The notes under the pieces were generated by a model that was given only the letters and a program-made list of their open reading frames with translations, was not told where the DNA came from and did no database searches. Shown in pieces: positions 54,950-64,000 of a DNA stretch of 64,000 nucleotides. A program made the translations under genes and the position numbers. The first letter of the stretch is position 1. Each line of letters begins with the position of its first letter. The stretch is from Gnetum montanum (taxonomy: Eukaryota; Streptophyta; Gnetopsida; Gnetales; Gnetaceae). The DNA is taken from contig MNCI01003975.1 in NCBI GenBank assembly GCA_015680685.1, positions 1,977,371 to 2,041,370 of the forward strand. Reading direction: 5' to 3'.

Positions 54950-56900
54950 ACCAACATCTTTCACTCCCTCCTACCCTACCATGGCTAACTCCACACTAGT
55001 CATAGCCACACATCAAACTTAATCGATGCCACAGACCATGACCTATAGCCCATCTCAATTCCTTTTGCTACATAGACCCAATCTATGTAGCCATCGATGG
55101 TGGTTTTCACCATCACAAACCCACTAACCATCCATGTGGTATCCACCATGAAACCCCAAGTAAATCAGGGGTCACACACCCAGTTTATCCTATTTCTACC
55201 TCAAGTATTGGCACAAACGTCCTTTTCCTTGTTTGGCCCACAAGCTACAACCATAATGCAACCTCTTACTTCTGTCTTGTAACCCATAGTAAGGTCATAC
55301 GCCTCACAACAAATGCCACAACCATATGTGCAAGCCTCATAGCCAATAGGGCCATCACAGGGTCTAGTCAAGCCTACCAGATGATCCAAGACTTGATAGA
55401 GGAGTTAAAGAGGTTTAAAGCCTCTAATTTTCAAAGTGTCAAGATTATGGATTTCTACTAGGATGATCCCATTAGTCCTATGATCCCACCCTTGGTACTT
55501 CCTTTTGGTGTCCCTATTCCCTAGTTTAGCAAATACAACTAAGAAGGTGGCTCTAATGCTCACCTTATTACCTTCAGATCTGAATGGTTGTTGTAATAGC
55601 CATGGTCTCCTACCATCATGAGGATTTTTCCTATGTCCTTGATTGGAAAAGCGCTTGATTGGTACCACACACTACCTAGAGGATCCATATGATAGCTTAG
55701 TTTGTTAACCATTTCAAGTATAACTTAAAGCTCAACACCACACTTGACCAACTCATGAAGGTCAAGTAGGGATCCCTTGAACCCGTATAGAAGTTCATCC
55801 AATGCTAGAATGGACAACTAAATCAAATACTAGAGCCCATAGTTGAGATCCATCTTTTGGCCATATTCAAGGGGTAGTTAACAACTTTATCAAGTCAAAA
55901 GTTTACTATCTTGATCCACAGTACCTCAACCAAGCACTTTGAAGGTCAATCATGACTTGACCTACATAGCATATAAAAGTTAACATACATAGAGGGACAA
56001 GAAATAGAATAAACAGAATAATGTGGCTATAGAAATAGTGACCAAAGAAGCAAAGATCACTAACTAGGGATCAAGAAACAACCCACCTAAGGCCCCCACT
56101 AACAATCATAATAACCAATTATCAACCTCTAGGGCCACTACATTGATTGAAAATAAACATAATTTTGAGTGTAAGGATCAAAGAAAATACACGGCTTTGC
56201 CTTTGAAATCATCTGAGTTACTAGATCAACTATTGAAGAGTGGGTGTATGCAATACAAGAAAATAATCAAATCCACTCAAAAGAATCATGAGTAGCTATG
56301 CAAAATAGCCAAAGACCCCAATCAAGCAACGAAGGATGATCCCTAATTACCTAGGTACTTCAAACTAGATCACTTTGCCACTATCACCAACTGCTTAGTC
56401 ATGACACCAACTTTTTCCTTACATTGAAGGATGACTTGCAAAAGATATTCTTAGATGCTTCTAACCTAGTATGATCACAAAATCAATCGATGCAAGTGTA
56501 CAAGGATCAATTAGGAAACTAACGATGACTATTAGAGACCAACAAGGAAACCATTCATGCTTTGGGTACCCCCTTGTGGTGAAAGGGCCTCTTCAGCTTC
56601 CACTAGCTCAAGATCCTATTTTATTATGAAAGTAGCATCACGAGAACCTCCAAGGAACCATTTTTTCATTAGGGTATCCCAACCTAACACAACCCCACCA
56701 ATCATAGCCCAACCAACTAACAATAGCCTCCTGTGGTGGTTGATGCTACTGCCTCTTCCTCACAACCAATGACTGACAACTAAAAGACCTCAAACAAGTA
56801 AAGGAAGAAGCATAAGCAAAAGTCTGGCAATAAGGGTGATAAGAAGATGGAGGCATGGAAGGAAGTGATCCACTAAAACCCACTTCCATCTCAGCTATAT
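54950..56900 (+). pseudogene. gag: Gag remnant of Gypsy element J
   Basis: Plus strand. A Pro/Thr/Gln-rich N-terminal part (QAPT-type text 55090-55280), then DDLIEELKRF near 55390, PPLVLPFGVPIP near 55485 and SKYN, then the capsid-like core: HLITFRSEWLL near 55560, MRIFPMSLIGKALDWYHTLP near 55620-55675 (family pattern F..SL.G.A..W...LP) and GSI. A second part near 56385-56455 reads HDTNFFLTLKDDLQKIF, and a Lys-rich tail near 56790-56850 (KKHKQKSGNKGDKK). A different Gypsy lineage from A-D. Many stops. Confidence 0.75.
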
Positions 56901-57289
56901 CCATGATCTTCTCTACTCAACCTCCTTCAACCAACAAGCCACAAGAGGATCCTATAACTCATAGTCAAAAATAAAGAGAAGCCCCTGCAATAACCACCTA
57001 AAACTAAAGTTTGAATTTTGAGGTGCATTAAGAAAGTGAAGCATAACTAGAGTGACAAGCCAACCACCAACAATAAAAACTTAGTGCAATGGATCAGATC
57101 AGGCAATCCCTAAAGTAGAAGAATACAAATCTAAGCTTGTATGACCTGATGATGAATTCTAAGACACATCATGAGGTGCTAGTCAAAATGTTGCCCTTCA
57201 TCCCATTAGTGAGGATATCCCCGCTAATGAGGAATCCATCCATGTAGTGATGGTTCCTTCCCCATCAAGGGAGGTGAAGTCAACATCCC

Positions 57290-57710
57290 TAGTATTTTAT
57301 GATACCAAAATCAAGGCCAAACCCCAAAATGATGAGGTAACTAGAACTCCTTTGTTCATAATAATATGTGTAGGGTAGTTTAAGGTGTATTGGATGCATG
57401 TTGATGATGGACCTATAACAAATATCATCCCATGTACCATCATTGAATGCCTAGGCTTAACAAAGCAAATACAACCTACAACAACTACAACTCTTAAATA
57501 TTTTAGTGGATCATGGGTTGCTATCAAGGGGTTTATCTCCTTAAACTTTGTAACAAGGGAGAAATTCCCCACAATCATCAATTTCTTGGTGGTGGAGGAG
57601 ACATAGGTTTCCTCAATTACGAGTTGTGTCTTTCTTTATCTACCAAGAAATTCACCTTCCTTACAAGGGAGGTGAAATCATCTTTCATGGTGATAGCATG
57701 GTTCCCCTAA
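57290..57710 (+). pseudogene. Aspartic protease of Gypsy element J
   Basis: VYWMHVDDGPITNIIPCTII (57387-57446) matches the retropepsin pattern vDxGSSxNIIP with the catalytic DDG kept and Ser replaced by Pro. Then LKYFSGSWVAIKGFISLNFV (57496-57555), TIINFLVVEE, and in a shifted frame LPYKGGEI..FHG near 57650-57690. No RT follows; after 57920 the sequence becomes non-coding. Confidence 0.78.
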
Positions 57711-57920
57711 CTATCAACAATATAAACCCAGAGTAGTGATCTGAACTGGAACTTCAGGAGGAAGCTCTTAGTCACAAAGTCCACCAACCCAAGAGAGAGA
57801 AGTAGCCCAAAAACAACAATGATGGGTAATGGGATGTGTCATGGGATGAATTCCCTTTCAACATCATTAGTGCAAGGGATGGTGAGTACAAACTTGTGTA
57901 GAAAAGGCCTTATACATTTT

Positions 57921-58679
57921 CTAATCTTTCAATGATTAGGAAGAGCCTGCATATGTAACATGCACTCCTTCTTCCATGCCATGCCCTTATGATCTTTTAT
58001 AAGCATTTGTTTCATAACCATTTAGCCTAAGTTTTCTCTTTGTTGACCAGTTATTGCCTTTTTTTCTTACATTTTATTTTACTATTTATGAATATAGCAT
58101 AGGAGTTTATTTCATTTGCATTTTCATTTATTATAGCCTTATTTCTTTCTCTATTTTCTTTGTTTATCATAATATAAACTAGAAAAAACTATAAAAATTT
58201 TAAAACAAAAAAAATATCAAAAATATAAGTTTCTCTTCAACCTAATTTCTCTAAGACTCTAAACTAGCATTATAGTTTGCTAAGACTTTAAACTAGCAAC
58301 ATGGCTTTCCATGGCCTTAAAATTGGCAATGTCTACCAAAACAATACAACCTATGCCTACCATGGCCTAAAATTGGTAAATGTCTCTTTCATTATATTTT
58401 TTGTTTAGCCTATTATTGCATCAATAGTGATTTCATTTTATAACCAAAATCATTAACATAGCCATTCACAACATTTATAACATTTACAATGCTTACTAGA
58501 ACAACATATATAGCCAAAAATAAAACTAAAAATTTAAATCTAAAATGTCTATAATGTACATAGCCATGGCCACAATATGTGGAAAAATATTCAAAAAATA
58601 ATAACAACCATCTATAACAAAGTCTTGGCTAACAATAGCCATCAACATAAAAATAAAAATAAATAGCCAACAAGAGGTG
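57921..58679. other. T-rich non-coding stretch after J
   Basis: Probably 3' region of J. Repeated short text CTAAGAC(T)TTAAACTAGCA and GGCCT(T)AAAATTGGCAA at 58250-58380. No frame. Confidence 0.4.
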
Positions 58680-59640
58680 GATGGAGGATGCTAAGGGACA
58701 TCCAAAGGTGAATGTGATGAGTCATTCCCACTCACACCATTGGGGCCACCAATGTCTTCTTATTCCTAAAATACAACAACACATAGCCAATCAATAATCA
58801 ATAGCTAAAACCATAACTTGAAATAATACTAAAAAATAAAATGCATCAAACCTATGGGGACTCTAGCTCCATGGCTTCTGAGGGTAGATGTGAAAGGCCA
58901 TCCTCCAAATGATGGAGAAGCTAGTCCTTCATCATAATACCTAGTCAATATTCCCAAGATGCCAGTCTTGTCGACTGCAATCTAAGTAGGAGGCTCCCAA
59001 GTAATAGTAGCAATAGAGGCCTCACCTATAAAAATGGTAAGCTAAGAAGCAAAGGATTTCTCCACCATGGGAGTACTCTCAAAGAGCTAATAGGCACTCT
59101 CTACATGGATCCCTTGAATGAATAGATCTCTCTTGCATCATTCAAATGACTCCTCTTTGATCCACTTCAAGTAGGCCTTATGATTAACCTTATACTACAA
59201 TTTGTGGTCCTTTTGTTTTCTACCACACTCTAGGAGCCAAGTGCAGTGATCTTTCCAATCCTCAACCTTCTGAAAGATGAGATCAATCTGCATCTGTTGT
59301 TATGCCATCTCATGTGAAAGTGCCACTTTGTCTCAAATGACATGCTAGTAGTAGGTCCACATGATCTCCTTGATTTGCAATTCCCCTAAGTTAGCCACTT
59401 GGGCTTTCACAAAGGTTTTGTGGTCATGGATCTCTATGATAATCTCCTCTTACTATTGAGTTTTCTCTCTCAAGGTCACAACCTGCTTTCATAGAGATTT
59501 GTTGGACCTCTCTAGCTCCCATGAAGTTTTGACACATGACATTACTAAATCAATAGCAGTCTTGTATAACTTCAAGGGTACACCCTTTTCTACTTATTCT
59601 TTATGCTCAAAGAAGATAAAACTTTTATCTATGATGTTAC
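58680..59640 (-). pseudogene. Unidentified coiled-coil-like gene remnant with an intron-like gap
   Basis: Family not recognised. Minus strand: WELERSNKSL near 59510, VVTLREKTQ, EIHDHKTFVKAQVANLGELQ near 59400, IFQKVEDWKDHCTWLLECGRK near 59240, HKAYLKWIKEESFE near 59160, FIGEASIATITWEPPT near 59015, DEGLASPSFGGWPFTSTLRS near 58890. A stretch from about 58853 to 58768 has GTTTGATGC...GTATTTTAG limits of an intron; coding-like text (EEDIGGPNG) follows. The Lys/Glu and heptad character resembles the remnants at 24882-25079 and 52300-52600. Confidence 0.4.
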
Positions 59641-61499
59641 CCTTTCCATAGTTATTTCAACTTCTAAAAGTGTAGAAGTGCTGCATTTTCTTGAAGTGAC
59701 AATGCACTGTAACAGTAATTTTGACACATTATAACTTGAGAGATAGCTCTTAAATTTCTTTTCGTTAAAAGTATTTTGGATTTTTTAAAACAAGAAATGT
59801 TAATCCATTAAATAGTGCATTTTGCAAGATGTGCCCTACACTACATACTGGTAGATATATTTTTTTATGAAAGGTTAATTAATATCAAGCTAAAATATTT
59901 TATGCATTAAAATCTAGTGTTTAATAGAAATTGTTATAGTCAAGGGTATAGCATACAAGGTTCAATTTATGCTTCTTCATTATCCTTCTCCTCTTTCATG
60001 CTGGAAAGTTTCTAGAATCTAACTACTAAATTCTTTAATAAGTTTCCTACCTTCTTATCCAAATTTTCCCATTAGCCTACCACATCTCATCTCTACTAGA
60101 TCTCATTTCTTATCTTTATTCCCTTGCTTGTAGTTGATAGGTTAATGTTGAGACTATTACAACATCATAATGATGTCTTTATCCCATTACTTGAAGGTAT
60201 ATCTTCACTATTACTATACTCATATGGCTCTCTACATATCTCATTAAGATTAATCCTAAGACTTGTAGAACCATAAGTCAAATGTTCTCATCAAGTAAGC
60301 TATATGACACCCATGATTCATATAACACTATTATGTAAATTATAAGTAGCTAGTTATAAATGATTTGTATATTATAGAATATGGCACCTAAGATTCATAT
60401 AACACTATTATGAAAATTATAACTAAATAGATGTAAATGATTTATAAATGATTCATATAACATAGTTATGCAAATGTCCCGCCTTATACTCTTGATGCCA
60501 TTTTATAAATCTAGTTTCTTTCCATAATAATTATATCTATGGATCATACTATTTTACCAAAAACTTGATAATTCTTCCTTACAGTATTAATAGTTGAATA
60601 GAGGTTTGAACTACTAAAAAGCAACTATAGATCATACCTAGAACCTACACCTATTGATTAAGCTAAAATTCATTTTGATTACAAAATTTGAAATTATAGT
60701 ATACTCAAAATTTATTTTATATTTTTAGATTTAATCAATTTTAGGGAAATATGTAAAAGCATCATTAACATCCTTGCATGGTTTTTTATGAATATTACTA
60801 TTACATCATTTCAAGCATAAGGGCATAAATATGGAATTACTAATTAACTCTTTATGTGTTCACTGTGTAGTACCTATATAAATATATAAATAGTAATTGA
60901 CATATATGTTTTCACTGCTTATGATTGTTGTTATTTTAGACCAATATCGTAGGCTTCATAGCCTACCACTCCACCCATTTTCTTGGAACATCCTTGGGTG
61001 TTTACACTACAAACATGGTATGCTCTCTACTTCATTAATTTTTACTTTTCATCCCTGTATCAAGCATAAATTTGTTAATATTTTGTGCCTTATGATGTCT
61101 CATTTAAGTGCCTAATTCTATCACAATACATATGTTAATTTCTAATGCCTAATTTTTTTCAAGAGCCTAACTTATTTAGCATATGGTGATCTAGGACAAT
61201 ATATTTGTCACCTCTTTTGGCCTTATTTTCTCTCTTTCCAACATACTTTTTGTGCATTTTTTGTTATGCTATCAAAGCATTTTTGAAATACTAATGAAAG
61301 ATTCAATAATTTCTAACATATTATAAACTATCAAATCTAATTTCTTGTAGTTATATTTCTATAAAATAATTTGAGAAAATTCTAAAATATTTATACTTGC
61401 TACCTTAGTCAACACTTGAAAATATGCTTTATAGAATTTAGACATAGTATATCAAAAATTAATATATTTAGGAATGGTCTTTAGAAAACATATAAAGAG
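59641..61499. other. AT-rich DNA without gene
   Basis: A block around GATTCATATAACACTATTATG recurs at about 60315, 60392 and, shorter, 60449. One 72-codon run (60897-61115) is not recognised. Confidence 0.45.
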
Positions 61500-62840
61500 A
61501 ATCTTTAGGAAAGGATGCTTAGTTGAGCAACTTAGAAGCAATAGTAACATAAAATACATATTCACAGTTAAATTTCTATAGAACAATTCAAAAAAAATCC
61601 TATAATATTTACTATTTTTATCATCGTTACTACTGAAATATATTTTTTTTGTAATTTAGACATGGTATCTCAATAATTGATGATTTTAAGAATAGTTACT
61701 CAGCTCAACAACCTCCAAATAATTCCCTCTTGGATTTGAAGGTTTCTAATCATTTATACTTTATATTGTATGTTTCTTGAAAATCACAAAAGAAAATAAA
61801 AAATGGATCTTTAGGAAAGTTGCTTAGTTGAGTAAGCTACAAACAAAAATAACATAAAATGCATATGGATCCATGCCAAGTAATAGTTATCTAGTTTGCT
61901 CAATCAAGAAACCTCCACATAATGCTATGGTAAGAAGTAATATTGACTTTAAAGTTTTTAATGACTATTTACATAAGGGAATAAACAAAGGATCTATAGG
62001 AAAGGTTGCTCAATCAAGTAACCTACACAATATATCATGATAAAATTCATACGTGTATCTCAATAGAGAAACCTATTCATTTTTTTATATATATCTTCCT
62101 TTGCATCATTACATATAAGTTGCTCACTCATGTAACTCATTCATATAATCCATGCTGGGTAACAATTATCTAAATTACTTGGGCAAGCAACCTGCAAACT
62201 ATAGCGAGATATATTGTGTTTCTATGTAAGCATGCTAATAAATTTCCCAATAGTAAATGGAAGATAGCATAATGATGGATTGATAGTTGATTAACAAGTA
62301 TTCTCATGTATGATAGATCCATAGGTTTCCCAATCATGCATATTACAAAATTAAAAGTTTATAGTTGGGATATTGATAGGTTACTTGATAGTGCATGTTA
62401 GATATTATTTTATAGTAATATCTCCCTTTACAACTAATACACTCTATCCATATAAAATTACAACTATCAGGTAACAATAGCATAAGGAAAAATACCAATA
62501 GTATTATGGAAAGGTTACTCATAACATGCATGATTAGGAAACCTATCAAAATATGCTCAACCAAGATAGATCTTAATGAGGGCTATTAGGTATATATTGG
62601 AACATTCAGTATATGAAATCTTAATATATGATAACTTGCTTATCTAAGAGGACATTAATATATTTCTCAATCATTCACAAATATAAAACTAGTAATATTA
62701 TAGACAATTTGCATTACTTGATTGATTGATCCTTATAGTAACAATATTAATAGAATTTTCAATCCTACATATTATATATTTCTTCATTCTCTTACTAAGG
62801 TAAGTTGCCTAATCATGCATGTTAAGAAATATAATCTAAC
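61500..62840. repeat. Diverged repeat family with palindromic core
   Basis: Variants of AGGTTGCTCAATCAAGTAACCT, an imperfect palindrome (arms AGGTTGCT / AGTAACCT at 62003-62024), recur about every 100-300 bp: near 61507, 61695, 61818, 61897, 62003, 62110, 62185, 62330, 62510 and 62800. Flanking text such as AGGAAAG and AACATAAAATGCATAT is shared by several copies. Confidence 0.6.
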
Positions 62841-64000
62841 TTTTACAACATAAAGTTATGTAAATTGGATTATACATTTTCCTCCATCATTCGTGTTCTA
62901 ACATTGATAGTTTTCCTATTTATCTTTAATGATAAAATTGAAAAGATTTTTTAAAGTATAAATATTGAAATAAATCCAATTAAATCCTACCATGAATCCA
63001 TAGGGAAGACACATGGATGTACATCATTTCATCAAATACATTAATAAAAATTTTTGTGATGACCATGCTATTATGGTTACTGTAACTATTCAGAACAATT
63101 TTACAATATATTTTCAAGCAGAGAAGCTAGTTTCATCAACCAAAACAATGCTACATGGTGGACACTTCCTTCTGGGAATTATTGATATGAAACAAACAAG
63201 GTCAACTACTACCATGACAAAATATGAGACAAAGAAGACTAATTCAAACTTTTCTGAGCATGAGGTTGCTGTGAATGTGAAAAAGTTCCTATAATAAATA
63301 AGGTTTATGAAAACATCATCTATTTTTTTGTACATTAGAAATCATATGAATTAGTCATAGGACTTATACAATGAGCTCCTTCTAATACATCAACTAAGAA
63401 CTCTTTTAGTTCATATTCTAGTAACTACTAAGAAACCTCCCATGATCACTCCATTTAGAGTAAAGTCTAAGTCATGTAGCAAGAGAGTACTAAGAGTTTC
63501 CCATAAGAGAACCAAGGTGATCAAGACATAGAGAGGATTTTTTAATCAAAATTTTTCTATAAACTATCTAATAAAAGTGACCACTACAATGAAGCTTTTG
63601 ATAAGTTTAGAATCTAAGCAATAAGCATGAAGTACATTGAAAAGATTTTTTCATCAATAAAAAAAAAAGCTTGCCCCTATTGTGCACAACTACATACTCA
63701 TGTCATACAGATTTTCTAGTGATAAGGCTTCTCACCAATGAATGAATCTAAGCTTCATGGGAAAGATGTTTGGTTTTGGATTTTGGATGTTCAACACTTA
63801 ATTCAAATTGCAAAGATTCTTCTTAAGAGAAATGCTAATGAGATGTTAGTAAGGAATTTCTTATATAGTTCATTAGGCCAAGCTTCTCAAAGTTAAGACT
63901 CTAATTTCTATTATTACTAAAATTTCTTACTCTTAGAATTAGGTCTAGGGAATGAAACATGATTCTTCATACATGAAGATTTTATGACATGCTAGAATTT
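62841..64000. other. AT-rich DNA at right edge
   Basis: A 93-codon plus-strand run (63013-63294) is the longest frame and is not recognised; the text around it is non-coding. No RNA gene or repeat boundary seen. Confidence 0.4.

Noticed and set aside
63013-63294. 93-codon plus-strand frame as a gene
   Set aside because: No recognised domain, no neighbours of coding character, and a length that chance allows in DNA of this composition; kept only as a note.

Overview
This window looks like transposon-dominated, AT-rich DNA from a large seed-plant genome. The evidence is LTR retrotransposons primed by plant-type tRNA-Asp and initiator tRNA-Met, a plant-type LINE, a 5S rRNA-derived piece and a CCR4-type gene remnant. 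No intact host gene is visible. The species cannot be named from the sequence. Nearly all coding matter is decayed, mostly by stop codons at CAA/CAG/CGA-type positions. One long reading frame is uninterrupted: a Gag frame on the minus strand running off the left edge (1-2317).

Layout, left to right. 1-3513: element A (minus), with 1,050-bp 5' LTR, tRNA-Asp primer site and open gag of at least 772 codons. 5190-7660: decayed LINE (plus). 8400-9540: Copia gag/PBS/LTR remnant I (minus). 9547-16889: element B (plus), complete with GTCCT target duplications, coding only gag-protease. 16895-20640: degenerate Gypsy H (plus), gag plus integrase. 21840-25807: LTR-element G (minus), with an unidentified intron-containing gene remnant inside on the opposite strand. 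25822 to about 49560: an old autonomous Gypsy D (plus; gag-PR-RT-RNase H-IN) split into four pieces by three later insertions. These are Copia E (26695-31083, minus), element C (31778-38801, plus, same family as A and B, AAAGG duplications) and element F (39319-44684, minus, GGCTC duplications). 50440-52960: unidentified remnant. 54500-57920: Gypsy J (plus, gag-protease). 58680-59640: unidentified intron-containing remnant (minus). 59700-64000: AT-rich DNA with a decayed palindromic repeat family.

The most notable object is F. It has no recognisable gag or pol. Instead it carries, in its own sense orientation, an intronless copy of a CCR4-type deadenylase (40375-41560) with all the family's catalytic motifs in order, and next to it a fragment of 5S rRNA spanning the internal promoter (42262-42323). 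This fits capture of host RNA by a non-autonomous LTR element.

The A/B/C family is also unusual. Its U3 carries GCGATATCGC palindromes upstream of the TATA box, perfect in A and eroding in B and C. Its U5 has a variable-number repeat. B and C share one internal deletion removing RT, RNase H and integrase, so they must have moved in trans. They also keep a short conserved reading frame with a hydrophobic segment between protease and 3' LTR. D is the decayed autonomous relative of this lineage; A may be a younger one, but its pol region is outside the window.
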